From G963676655 sp963676655 (GTDB lineage Bacteria > Verrucomicrobiota > Lentisphaeria > Victivallales > Victivallaceae), in contig CAXXKX010000001.1 in assembly GCA_963676655.2 (NCBI GenBank), positions 62,001-126,000 on the forward strand: 64,000 bases of DNA, written 5' to 3'. Each line of letters starts with the position of its first letter. The first letter of the stretch is position 1. Below the pieces are notes generated by a model. It was not told where the DNA came from. It was given only the letters and a program-made list of their open reading frames with translations, and searched no databases. Shown here one piece after another: positions 52,297-62,000 of this stretch. A program made the position numbers and the translations under genes.

Positions 52297-52410
52297 ATGC
52301 CCGGATTAGCGGCATAACAATCTGAAAGGAGGAGGTTTCAACAAAAACAATCCAACGTGGAAAATCTATATTTACATTAGTCTAAATCAAACAAGAATGA
52401 GGAGAAAAAC

Positions 52411-53556
52411 ATGGCTATAGCAGCAATGTACGAGGAACGTTACACAGTTAGTGAAAACGTTAAAAACTTGCATGACATCATCATCAAGTCAGTAAGTGAA
52501 TTATCCTGGTCAATTCAGGAGGAAAAGGACAATAAAATCATTGCCGTTGTGGAAAGCGGCATGCTTTCCTGGGGAGAGAAAGTTGTAATAAACAAACTTA
52601 CAGACAATGAAATATCCATTGTCAGCAAATGCTCTTTACCAATTCAATTTATTGACTATGGAAAGAACAGAAAAAATGTTGAGAGTTTGATTGAGAAAAT
52701 CAAATACTATGAGGAACACCCGGAAGAAGTGGAAAAATTTGACTCTGAAAGTCTGCATAATCGGCCAGCCTTATGGAACCCGGTTGCGGCAGTTGGAATA
52801 TCCCTTCTCTTCAGTTCTATATTAGGGGCATGGATACATGCAATCAACTGGCGCGCATTGAAAAATGATGATATGGCCAAAAAATCCATGTATTGGATGT
52901 ATGGGAATATCGCTTTTCTCATTTTAGCCATCTTATTAGGTTGGAATATATCTATCTTATTCCTGGTCACTATAGCCTGGTATCTGGTTCTAGGTAAAAA
53001 GCAAATAAATTATATCAGGGAAGGCAATCTGGGTTACAAAAGAAAAAGCTGGGGGAAACCCGTTCTTATCTTGCTTGCATCCTGGTTTTGCTTGTTCTTA
53101 ATTAGTTCAATGTTTTCCGGCTCTAGTGACGTTAATCTGGTTAAAGGTGGAGTGATTGGAAATTACAAAAGCTTGACGGTAGGCGAGGCTTTTGACAATT
53201 GTTCCAGTTTCAAATCAACATCCTGGGAAAGCTTTAAAGCGGAAAACGGGCGTAAGGTTGTCCAGTTTGATGGTAATTTCGTTCTTAATGACAATTACAA
53301 AAAGGCAGGTATTGAAAAGGTTGTTTTAACTATCCAATTTGTAGTTAATAGAGATGACAGCTTTAATATTCAATATATGGAACTTGCTTGTTCAGGAAAA
53401 AATAAGCAAGGAAAAGAACAGATTGAAAAAGAAAAGGTCGTTAACTATGTGCGAGTTTTATCTGCAATATATGACAATGGAAATGTCTTGCCTGCGTTGC
53501 TGAATTCAACCGCAAAAGCCGTAGCTGTCGAGCAAATCTTAGATGGTCAATATTAA
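52411..53556 (+). CDS. Multi-pass membrane protein of unknown function
   Basis: The 381-aa protein has a soluble N-terminal domain (about 1-110), then four hydrophobic segments (about 123-147, 163-176, 178-195, 213-233), then a soluble C-terminal domain of about 130 residues. GAGGAG lies 7 bp upstream of ATG 52411. The leader region is structured. It stands between the two WYL regulators, in opposite orientation to both, so it may be controlled by them. No known family is recognised. Confidence 0.5.
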   Translation: MAIAAMYEERYTVSENVKNLHDIIIKSVSELSWSIQEEKDNKIIAVVESGMLSWGEKVVINKLTDNEISIVSKCSLPIQFIDYGKNRKNVESLIEKIKYYEEHPEEVEKFDSESLHNRPALWNPVAAVGISLLFSSILGAWIHAINWRALKNDDMAKKSMYWMYGNIAFLILAILLGWNISILFLVTIAWYLVLGKKQINYIREGNLGYKRKSWGKPVLILLASWFCLFLISSMFSGSSDVNLVKGGVIGNYKSLTVGEAFDNCSSFKSTSWESFKAENGRKVVQFDGNFVLNDNYKKAGIEKVVLTIQFVVNRDDSFNIQYMELACSGKNKQGKEQIEKEKVVNYVRVLSAIYDNGNVLPALLNSTAKAVAVEQILDGQY

Positions 53557-53661
53557 CCCGGAATATGTATTTCTGAGCTTTTAGTCGCAAGGCATTGAGC
53601 AACAAGTGATGCTGGAATTTCTTCAGAAGGAATTCATCGCCTCAACTGGTCAACCCAACCA

Positions 53662-53690
53662 TCCCACTGTTTAACGGTGGGAATTTTTTT
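53662..53690 (+). terminator. Rho-independent terminator after the membrane-protein gene
   Basis: TCCCAC (53662-53667) pairs with GTGGGA (53677-53682), followed by seven T residues ending at 53690. It lies about 105 bp after the stop of the 52411 gene. Confidence 0.75.
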
Positions 53691-53708
53691 GTCCAAGCAA
53701 CCCATGCA
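53691..53708. repeat. Island-specific short repeat, copy 3
   Basis: GTCCAAGCAACCCATGCA is repeated exactly at 58660-58677 and is the reverse-complement type of the copies at 47658 and 49421. Confidence 0.4.
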
Positions 53709-53734
53709 ACCCATATAAAAAAGAATATTATTAA

Positions 53735-54523
53735 TCAGTAGTGCTCAGAATTGATTATAAGTCTTTCTCTTTGTATGTCATATTTATCCTTGAGCCAGGT
53801 TTTTAGTGATGTTGGACATACCCGGGCTATTTCCTGCCAGAAGATTACTCTGCACCTTTTTCTTTGCTCTATATCTTTCAGGCAAATCACTGTTTCCAAG
53901 TAGCGTCTTACAAGATCCGGGCGTCGTTCATCACAAAAAAGAATATGGTCTTTTTTATGCTGCTTAGCGGCAAGAAGATTTCTGATTATCTGGTAATTAT
54001 CATATTTATCACCAACTCTTGGCAGGGCGTCAACATGAAACACTTCATCAAGATTGTATCTTTCGACAATTGATGCTTCTCGTGAAGTGAAATCCTCTTC
54101 CGTTAATTTGGCTTCACAAAGCGCTCCCGATAATTTCAGGTCGATCTCGGTCGAGTCGTTTGTTTGGTCTATTCTCTTGATATTTGCTTTGTAGCCAAAT
54201 TCAATAATATCACAATCCCCAATTAATTTTTTAAAGCCTTTACACTTTGTGATATTCGGGTAGCAAAAAATGTTCATGAGCAATGCATCGCTGCTGTTGG
54301 ATGACTGCATTTCTTTTGCCTTTTTAACTTTCGTATGGGGCTTGTTTAGGCGTCGATCCCAAATCGGATTTCTTTTAATATTATTGAAGGAATCCTCATT
54401 AAAGTTATTTTCTATATCATGAAAAATAATTGCTGAAACATGCTCTTCGCAATCAAACTCCTTAGTATTTGCGTATGTTTTTGCAGCTTGGGTAATCAGT
54501 TGTTTTTGTTCTCCTGGTTTCAT
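53735..54523 (-). CDS. Predicted PD-(D/E)XK nuclease, possible restriction endonuclease
   Basis: The 262-aa protein has EIDLKLSGALCEAKLTEEDF, with Asp128 and Glu137-Ala-Lys139 in the order of a PD-(D/E)XK active site, preceded by IEFGYKANIKRI. Helical segments surround it. A resemblance to the PGN_0703 group of putative restriction enzymes is possible. No methyltransferase gene is nearby, so a restriction-modification pair is not supported. Its neighbours are a zinc protein and a WYL regulator, all on the minus strand, suggesting one regulated unit. Motif-based inference. Confidence 0.6.
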   Translation of the reverse strand: MKPGEQKQLITQAAKTYANTKEFDCEEHVSAIIFHDIENNFNEDSFNNIKRNPIWDRRLNKPHTKVKKAKEMQSSNSSDALLMNIFCYPNITKCKGFKKLIGDCDIIEFGYKANIKRIDQTNDSTEIDLKLSGALCEAKLTEEDFTSREASIVERYNLDEVFHVDALPRVGDKYDNYQIIRNLLAAKQHKKDHILFCDERRPDLVRRYLETVICLKDIEQRKRCRVIFWQEIARVCPTSLKTWLKDKYDIQRERLIINSEHY

Positions 54524-54556
54524 ATTTCTCTTCTCTCTTTCTTTATTTTTTATCGT

Positions 54557-54820
54557 TCAATGTACAACAGGACTGAGACGAGGGCCTCCTGTGCATTTTA
54601 ACTTATTTCCGCATTTAGGACATCTTTTGGGAGGTTTATCACCAAATATACCGTGAATTGGTTTGAAAACCTTTTCTTTTTCGATAATATCATCTCCATC
54701 GAATGAAACTTCGGTCCCATCCATACAACGAAATCGAAATGCTTGCGGTAATCTCATAAAAACCATATATTCAGTAATGTTGCACTTTTCACAACTCAAA
54801 ATATACGATTTAGTTTCCAT
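54557..54820 (-). CDS. Small zinc-ribbon protein of unknown function
   Basis: The 87-aa protein from ATG 54820 has two paired cysteine sets, CEKC near the N-terminus and CPKCG near the C-terminus, suggesting a zinc ribbon. It lies 33 bp upstream of the nuclease gene in the same direction. The operator-like repeat at 54879-54901 is just upstream. It could help DNA binding by the nuclease, which is context only. Confidence 0.5.
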   Translation of the reverse strand: METKSYILSCEKCNITEYMVFMRLPQAFRFRCMDGTEVSFDGDDIIEKEKVFKPIHGIFGDKPPKRCPKCGNKLKCTGGPRLSPVVH

Positions 54821-54878
54821 TGGTATGACCATGATTCGTCTCCTGTTGATTGTTCTTTACTTTAACAATAAACCATAA

Positions 54879-54901
54879 GGTAGGACATTTTATGTCGTGG
54901 T
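54879..54901. promoter_or_regulatory. 23-bp WYL-regulator-type operator, copy 3
   Basis: GGTAGGACA ... TGTCGTGGT is an inverted repeat of 23 bp between the zinc-protein start and the stop of the WYL gene. Confidence 0.5.
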
Positions 54902-55887
54902 CATGAGTTAGCCTCAATTATTTTCTTCCCGGCATCCAGAATTTTTTCGCGTAACTCTTCCGGCTCCAGAATGCGGATTTTTCCGGCTTCTCCAAGAACC
55001 CAGCGGATAACATCATGTTCTATAGCAGGAGCAAGTTCTATGAATAGACTGCCATCATCCTTAACCTCAATCTTGAATTTCTTCATGTCTTGATGTTCGT
55101 GTAGATAGAATCCTATGCTTTTGTCACAAAGAAGTTTTATACCTTCAATCTTAGGGTAGTTGAATAGACCTTCTTTTTTCACTTTGTTAATAATCGCTTT
55201 ATCAATTTCAAAATGTTTGCCGCTTAATTCTACGTTTGACATCCGTTGAATTGCGAATACCCCTTCTTTTACATCTGGCAAAACAAATCCTTTCGTATAC
55301 CAAATCCCCTTGTGAAAAGAAATCAGATGTGGTTCAAAATAGCGTTCCGATTCACTGCCGTCAGGTTTACAATAATGAAACCGTATGGCCTCGCGTTTAC
55401 GCCAGCCGTCAAAAACCCACTTGAATACTTCCGGCTTAATACTAGCCTTTATCCCTGAAGCAACAATCAATGATTGCATAAAGGCAGTATCCAGGAACTC
55501 TGAATTATTAGTTGCCAACTGCTTCTCAACCGATTCCTGAATCATGCCTTTTAATGGTTGAGGCGCGAGGTCTTCGGCCATGCGGGTTCCCAGTAATGAA
55601 GATGTAATCAACCCGTCACACACCATCGGGCAACTTAACTCCCAACAGTTGTTTGTCAGATAGTAACCGTTCATTGCCGGATCATATTCAATTGGGGCAC
55701 CTAAATCATTTCTTAACACTTCAATATCGCGCTGGACTGTACGCTCGGAACAACTGATATTGATATTTTCCTCCAAATCCGCACGCCGGAACTTTTCACA
55801 CAACGATCGGCTGTTCGGATAATTATTCTGCTTCAGCTCTGCAACGATTTTAATAAATCGAACGGACTGCTTCTTATTGACAGGCAT
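54901..55887 (-). CDS. WYL-domain transcriptional regulator (intact)
   Basis: The 328-aa regulator has an N-terminal winged helix-turn-helix (about 5-70, RRADLEENINISCSERTVQRDIEVL), a WYL domain (about 165-235, RYFEPHLISFHKGIWYTKGF) and a C-terminal extension (WCX-like, about 250-320). WYL regulators such as CapW, BrxR and PafBC-type proteins control defence or stress genes and sense ligands, often DNA or nucleotides. It is the intact paralogue of the broken gene at 50881-51867. The 23-bp inverted repeats at several island promoters are good candidates for its operator. Confidence 0.9.
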   Translation of the reverse strand: MPVNKKQSVRFIKIVAELKQNNYPNSRSLCEKFRRADLEENINISCSERTVQRDIEVLRNDLGAPIEYDPAMNGYYLTNNCWELSCPMVCDGLITSSLLGTRMAEDLAPQPLKGMIQESVEKQLATNNSEFLDTAFMQSLIVASGIKASIKPEVFKWVFDGWRKREAIRFHYCKPDGSESERYFEPHLISFHKGIWYTKGFVLPDVKEGVFAIQRMSNVELSGKHFEIDKAIINKVKKEGLFNYPKIEGIKLLCDKSIGFYLHEHQDMKKFKIEVKDDGSLFIELAPAIEHDVIRWVLGEAGKIRILEPEELREKILDAGKKIIEANS

Positions 55888-55921
55888 AACGTTATTCCCT
55901 TATTTCTGTATTCCATGGATT

Positions 55922-55944
55922 GCAACGAAACAAAATGTCGTACC
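55922..55944. promoter_or_regulatory. 23-bp WYL-regulator-type operator, copy 4 (weak left half)
   Basis: GCAACGAAA ... TGTCGTACC retains the right half of the motif found at 57502. It lies between the divergent WYL gene and the 56021 gene, so it may mediate autoregulation. Confidence 0.4.
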
Positions 55945-56020
55945 CTCTGGTTTAATATATTCCGTAAAGAACACAACGCAATTGGATAATTAAAAAAATG
56001 TTGATTTCAAAAGGCATCTC

Positions 56021-56485
56021 ATGAAGTTCGAAGAACATATGAAATACTGGATTGAAGACTTAAAAAGTTTGAAGCAAAGGGTTTCAAATTCAGATTCCCA
56101 TTTTTCATCCGTTTCGTTTTTCCTATTGAAGATAATTAATGATTCATATATTGATAACGAAGTAACTTCCCCTAAAAAAAGATGCATCGAGAAAATTCAA
56201 TCATATCGCCATGAGTTGATTATGCTGATGGGAGAGTGCCGCATGCTGGCAAGAATGATCAATGATGAGCTTCCTGATGATTTTCAGGTTGAGATACCGC
56301 CGTTCTCGATTCCTCCTGCGCCATCTTACTGGTATTGGGACCAGAATACTTGTGATGGAGTTGAGCGGTTGAGTTCCCTGTTAAGTAAACTTGGTAGGCT
56401 AAGTGACCAAATCGGCGAAAATATAAATAGTTTACTGCGGACCTGTAATAAGGTGTGCAGTCATCAAAATAACAATTCAAAATAA
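56021..56485 (+). CDS. Helical protein of unknown function, partner of the GTPase gene
   Basis: The 154-aa protein is rich in charged and helical residues with no recognised domain. A Pro-rich stretch (IPPFSIPPAPSYWYW) lies near residues 89-103. It is followed by the GTPase gene after 11 bp, and both are probably one operon. Divergent from the WYL regulator with an operator-like repeat between. Its role is unknown. Confidence 0.5.
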   Translation: MKFEEHMKYWIEDLKSLKQRVSNSDSHFSSVSFFLLKIINDSYIDNEVTSPKKRCIEKIQSYRHELIMLMGECRMLARMINDELPDDFQVEIPPFSIPPAPSYWYWDQNTCDGVERLSSLLSKLGRLSDQIGENINSLLRTCNKVCSHQNNNSK

Positions 56486-56496
56486 GGAGCCGCATC

Positions 56497-57498
56497 ATGA
56501 AAAAACATCCAACAATTCTGGTGAGCGGGCAGTACGCCTGTGGTCAAACAGCATTAATTCAGGCAATTTGTCCTGATGGAACAGTTCCTGATGAAGCTAT
56601 TCATTCAAAAGGAAAAGATACCGATTTTAGCTGCGTGACCTACCAAGCGGAAGTCGTTGACTTTGTTGATGCTCCGGGCATCGAATTGGGCGAATTAGCC
56701 TCAAGTTACTGGAACAATCTTCGGGCAAAATTAAGCAATGTCGGGCAATGGGAATGCGTCTGGTATTGTATCGACGGCAGTAAAGCGGTCATCCAGCGTG
56801 GTGACTTGGAAATCATCAAGTTGGCGGGACATAATACTATTGCCGTGATAACTAAAGTGGATCTTCTGGAACAAGACGATATGGAAAAGATGGTTGAACG
56901 CCTCGCGACTATCCTCGATACTGAAAATATCATTACAGTGTCCAGTAAAAATGAAATCGGCCTTAGTAAACTGCTTGACAGAAGTCGTGACATGATCTTT
57001 GGGGAACTGGAAGATCACGATGACGGGGACGATAAAGAAAAAGCACAGTTGATTGAGGCTTGGAACAACTACTTTGACCGTAAAGAAGAAGTGTGGGTTC
57101 AGAAAATCAATGAATCTGCCGATGAATATGTCTATTGGGCTGCCGGAAGGGCATTTGCGATCGGCTTGATTCCTCTTCCACTGGCGGATGTATTTCCACT
57201 GGTTGCTAATGAAGCATATATGATTACCAAAATCGGGTCTTGCTATGGATATGCTGTTGATGAAACCATAATCGCGTCGTTTCTTGGGTGTCTTGGAGGC
57301 AGTTTAGTCGGCAAAGTAGTTGCCAGCTTCATTCCGTTTCTGAAAGCCCCTATAGCCGCCGCAGTAACCTATGGCGTAGGCTGTGCCGCAATGGCTTACT
57401 TTGAATCAGACATGAAAATCAGTGCTGACGAATTAAAACGTATTTTTACGACCGCAAAATCAGAAGGAGAAAATATCGACTGGAAAACCGCATCATAA
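56497..57498 (+). CDS. Era/dynamin-like GTPase with DUF697-like membrane domain and altered P-loop
   Basis: The 333-aa protein has a G domain (about 5-175) with G1 GQYACGQT, where Gln17 replaces the expected Lys, G3 DAPG (58-61) and G4 TKVD (119-122). A C-terminal DUF697-like hydrophobic region (about 210-310) contains AAGRAFAIGLIPLPLADVFPLV. The missing P-loop Lys would impair nucleotide hydrolysis in most G proteins. AGGAG lies upstream of ATG 56497. The upstream 56021 gene is coupled. Possible role in membrane stress or defence is inference. Confidence 0.65.
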   Translation: MKKHPTILVSGQYACGQTALIQAICPDGTVPDEAIHSKGKDTDFSCVTYQAEVVDFVDAPGIELGELASSYWNNLRAKLSNVGQWECVWYCIDGSKAVIQRGDLEIIKLAGHNTIAVITKVDLLEQDDMEKMVERLATILDTENIITVSSKNEIGLSKLLDRSRDMIFGELEDHDDGDDKEKAQLIEAWNNYFDRKEEVWVQKINESADEYVYWAAGRAFAIGLIPLPLADVFPLVANEAYMITKIGSCYGYAVDETIIASFLGCLGGSLVGKVVASFIPFLKAPIAAAVTYGVGCAAMAYFESDMKISADELKRIFTTAKSEGENIDWKTAS

Positions 57499-57501
57499 CC
57501 A

Positions 57502-57524
57502 GGTACGACAAAAAATGTCATACC
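57502..57524. promoter_or_regulatory. 23-bp WYL-regulator-type operator, copy 5 (best match)
   Basis: GGTACGACA ... TGTCATACC is a nearly perfect inverted repeat of 23 bp, 130 bp upstream of the lipoprotein gene. It is the clearest copy of the island motif. Confidence 0.6.
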
Positions 57525-57654
57525 CCGTGAAGTATACTAACCGGATGTTGAAAAACGGGTAATCAACGATAAAGATTTAATTCCCGGGAGAGGAGGGGTT
57601 TATTTGTAATTAATCATCGTCAAATAACTTTAAAATCAAAAGGAAAAAGAAAAC

Positions 57655-58107
57655 ATGAAGAAAACCAGAATTATTATGCTCGTGACTGTAATGTCAATTC
57701 TCGCAATCGTTGCCACAGGATGCAAAAGCGTAAACACCAACGACGGAGCCAGTGCCATTGCCACGCAAGCAGAGCCGGTCAAATATGAACCGGTCCTTGA
57801 ACTCAAAAATCAAAAGGTCTCCGGTGAAGCAGAAGTCCATGTCTTGTTCGGCATTTTTACCTGGGGACAGAGTACGTTTGCGGACGATACCATGCTTGGC
57901 GACTTCTCCTTGTTTGCCCCGGTAGCGAAGGCAAAGTCTGCCGCCGTCTACAAAACTTGCAAAGCCAATCAGGCCGACACTTTGCTGGCAACAAAATACG
58001 AGATCAACACAACCGATTATTTTGTTTACAAAAAAATCGATTGCCAGGTAGCCGGTTACCCCGCGACTATCAAAGGCGTCAAGAAAGTTGACAAAACAAA
58101 AAAATAA
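57655..58107 (+). CDS. Small lipoprotein of unknown function
   Basis: The 150-aa protein has a lipoprotein signal peptide ending in VATGC (Cys23). Repeated Ala/Lys-rich segments (about 90-150) are otherwise unremarkable. AAAGGAAAAAG precedes ATG 57655, and the best copy of the 23-bp operator lies upstream. No family recognised. It may be a cargo envelope protein. Confidence 0.55.
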   Translation: MKKTRIIMLVTVMSILAIVATGCKSVNTNDGASAIATQAEPVKYEPVLELKNQKVSGEAEVHVLFGIFTWGQSTFADDTMLGDFSLFAPVAKAKSAAVYKTCKANQADTLLATKYEINTTDYFVYKKIDCQVAGYPATIKGVKKVDKTKK

Positions 58108-58178
58108 TTTCTTTACACGCTGACGGAGTTTATTCTCCGTCAGTATTATTCGTACTATCGTAAACCAGGAGAGTAAAA

Positions 58179-58604
58179 ATGACAAGAGCAGATATTTCAA
58201 ACGAATTGAATTCAATCATGGACAATCTTTTCGGAAACTATTATGGCAAACTGGAGGATATAAAAAATCCCGCTGATAAAATAACGCTTAAATCTGAAAC
58301 TGGAATAAGGGAACTTGACAATGCCGTATCAGCGGTCGCAAAAGCCTTGCCGCCGGTAATTGGAGGAATAATCGCGTTCGTTAATCGCAAAAAACAGCCG
58401 CGCCCCGCCGAGTTTTTATTATCCGAATATCTTTGTGATGATGATGAAGACGATTTCGAACCGGAAACTTGCCTTGAAAAACAGTCCCGATTAACAGCCG
58501 AAATTTCAGGGGAACTGGATGTAGTTGTGTTACAAAGAGATCTCGAAAAAATGAAAACCTTCAGCGACCTTATTGACTATATTGAATCAGAAATTATCCA
58601 GTAA
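58179..58604 (+). CDS. Acidic small protein of unknown function
   Basis: The 141-aa protein has one hydrophobic stretch (ALPPVIGGIIAFV, about 56-68) and an acidic patch (CDDDEDDFEPE, about 86-96). AGGAGAG precedes ATG 58179. No family recognised. It is the last cargo gene before the patatin-dynamin gene. Confidence 0.5.
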   Translation: MTRADISNELNSIMDNLFGNYYGKLEDIKNPADKITLKSETGIRELDNAVSAVAKALPPVIGGIIAFVNRKKQPRPAEFLLSEYLCDDDEDDFEPETCLEKQSRLTAEISGELDVVVLQRDLEKMKTFSDLIDYIESEIIQ

Positions 58605-59097
58605 GTATTCTCCTGCAAGTACGCAATGAGCAAGTTTAATTCCACCCATAAACAACAAAGTCCAAGCAACCCATGCAGTCCAGGTAAAACGCAACTTGCG
58701 TCTAATAGTATCAAAAAAATGACATTTTTCCAAAAACAAGATTTGCTTTATCCGTATTATCGACATATTTTTATCTATAGAGGTAATTTCAAAACTACAT
58801 TTCGAATAGAATTTTTTAATTTGGGTAAAGTAGATTTTGATCTTGTGCGATTGAGCATTCCCGGCGGTATGTGAATGAACATATCACAACATGTGGATCA
58901 AAAAAAAGCGGTCGAAATGTAGTTTGAAAATTGCCTCTGCATTTAAAAGGTTAGAATGATTTTGATGCTTAACCCCATAATCAGATGTCAAGAAATTATT
59001 ATGAGATAACCTGACTCAAAAAACAAAGAAACTCAGGTTTTATTATTATATAAATTTTTAGTCAATATATACAAAAAAGCATTAGGGAGAGTTTGTA
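58605..59097. other. AT-rich gap before the patatin-dynamin gene
   Basis: A frame at 58626-58874 has no ribosome site and is not supported. The short island repeat GTCCAAGCAACCCATGCA lies at 58660-58677. A hairpin AACCTGA/TCAGGTT at 59008-59039 precedes the GTG start and may be a terminator or leader. Confidence 0.35.
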
Positions 59098-62000
59098 GTG
59101 AATAAATTAGGATTGGTATTTTCTGGCGGTGGCGGGAAGGGGGCATACGAAGTAGGTGTATGGAAAGCGTTGAAAGAATTCGAAATAGATAGATGTGTTT
59201 CAGCCGTAGCAGGAACTTCTATTGGTGGACTCAATGGAGCAATGTTTATAGGAGGAGACCTAGACCTAGCAATTGATCTTTGGGGTAGTATATCTCATTC
59301 TAAAGTGTTAAAAATAAATTGGAAAAAAGTAGCAGAAAAAGCTATCTCTACAATTGCATCTGCAGCAATCCCTGGTTTTCAAGGGAAAGCATTGATTCAC
59401 TTTGCAACAATTATGAGTGGTTCTACTTGGTTTACTCAAAAAGGAGTTGAGGAACTTATTAAACAAAGTCATGCTTGTGAAGATGTTGCTCTCTCCAATA
59501 TACCCTTATATGTTTGCGCTCTTGATGGGGATAATGGAAAACTTGTTTTTCCTCGCTTAAATGGAAAAAGTCCAGATGAAATTATATTATGGTTAAAAGC
59601 TACTTCTGCAATACCTTTTGTCTTCGGTTCAGTTGAAATCAATGGAAAGCGTTACCATGATGGAGGCGTATTACCTGGTGTTTTTAGTAATAATACGCCT
59701 TTTGAGCCATTAATTGAGCATGAAAACTGTACTCATATTATCAATGTATATCTTGATCGTAGACCAGTTATATATACTGAACAGAAAAAATATCCAAATG
59801 TTAAGTTTTGGAATATAATTCCTACAAATGAGTTTGATGGGTTAATTGCGCCTCTTAATTTTGATTCAAGTAATGCAAAAAAACTTATTAAACTGGGATA
59901 TAGTGATACTTTGCGTGTTTTGAGACAATTCAAAGATTTCAAAGACACAGAGGATAAATATATTGACAAGACTAATGGGGTAGTTAATGAACATTATATT
60001 TTTCAAGACAAAATCTTTACAAATCAAGAAATAAGAATGATACAAGGTTCAGAAGATAAAACAGATGAAGAATTGGGGAAAGAACTTCTGCTTTATTTTG
60101 AATCCAGTCAAAACAGGGGAGATACTGACTTATTATCTTTTTCAAAACCATCAGATATGGAAATGACTATTGAAAAAGTCATGCATGAAATAGCATCCGA
60201 AATTCAAAAAGAAGAAATAGAATTATTGAATAATGCGTTGGATAACATAGTTGAAGAAGTTCAAAGAAATTCAAGTGAGTTATTAGACGAAGCTTTTAGT
60301 TCCATTTCAGTGTTAGCTTCAACAGAGGGTAGAATAAACAGTCAAACAGATCAAAAGTTTTTTAGTCGCATCTTAGGTTATATAACAGGGGAAAATCAAA
60401 GATTACAAACGGACATCAACTGGGATTTGAATAGAGCCATCTATGCAAATCAACAACTTATCTCCAAACTTAATGGAAAGCATTTATTAACAATGGATGC
60501 AATTGTTTCTTTGGGAAATAAAACTAACTATTTAATGAACCATGTTAATATGCTATATAATGCAAGTAAATTGCAAGAAATAAAAAACAAAAGGTTTTTG
60601 CTGTTAATGCAACAAGCAATATCATATGTAATCAAAGAATTTGATCAGAAAATATTAAAAGCAAACGAAAATATTGAATATTTACATTACAAGAATAAAC
60701 TGGAAGATTGGTATCATATAAATCAAGCAAGACAGCTTAATCTTTCCCCTATCGACAGACTTATCCAGTCTACAGTCAGCTTTTATGAAATTACAAAAGG
60801 AATCTGGGATGATGCTGTTCTTTGTCGTTACAAGACTGCATTAATGGACTTGCATAAGGACGATGTTTCTTTTTCTCCACTCGATTTATGTACTGAGTCA
60901 AACAGTCAATCATTTTTTCATCAGTTAAACACAAATTCTATTCTTCCAGTCGCTCCTGGAAAAGAAGCGAATTATCCTATTTTAAAAGGCATGCAAATAG
61001 TTCATGATTCTCCTGCTATTTCTAAGGATGATTTTATCAAAGAAATTGAGCTATTACACCTTGACGCTTCAGTCAAAATCCCCGCATTGGATATTGGCCT
61101 TGAGCTGTTAAATTCTTTAAAGAACAATGATCGCCGTTTTGACAAGGACGGAGATATTGAATCTTTAAAAAAATCATATTGTGATACTCTTGATTCTATT
61201 ATTCATGCAATGGAATCAATTGATGATGGCATAAGTATAATCCAAGATGCTAAGCTTTTAAAGCAAGATGTTTTAAACTATAAAGTAGTAGTTCCTGTCG
61301 TAGGTAAATTTTCATCGGGAAAAAGCACTCTTTTAAATTGTTATCTTGGAGATAAATATCTGGAGACTGATATAGCTCCAACAACTGCTGTTGCTACAGA
61401 ACTATCTTATAGCGAAAATGAATATATTACTCTGAACTATCTTAATGGAAATTCAGAGGATAAAAAATTATCTGAAATTAGTAATATTGAGGTTACTGAC
61501 GAGTTGTTTTATATGCAACTGTTTTTGAATAATCCAAAGTTAGAGTCTAGGCACAATATTGTCATTGTGGATATGCCAGGTTTTGATGCTAGTAATATTC
61601 AACATGAAAAAGCCATAGCATGTTATTTGGACCGGGGTGATTTCTTTATTTGTTTATTTGATGAAATTTCACATGCAGATGCTTCTGTGCTTAACAAATT
61701 AGGCGAAATATCTTGTTCATATAATAAAGAGTTTGGCTGTCTTGTCTCTAAAGCAAATCGTATAACAGATGGTAAGTTAAGGAGAATTAAAAATCAAATC
61801 AAGGATAGTATTTTAAATCTTGTTGATATTGAGATAGAAGTAGGAGATATTTCGGTTGAGAACTCAATAAAAGACTTCGAATCATTATTGGATAATGCTG
61901 CTAGAAATGAAACATCTCTTATGAGAAAACGTCTGTTTGATAGAGGTGAAAAATTAATTTCTGATTCCGAGGCATTAATAAGGAATAGAATAAGCCATGA

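Noticed and set aside
58626..58874. 82-aa open frame before the patatin-dynamin gene
   Set aside because: No ribosome site, overlaps a short island repeat, and has no family match.
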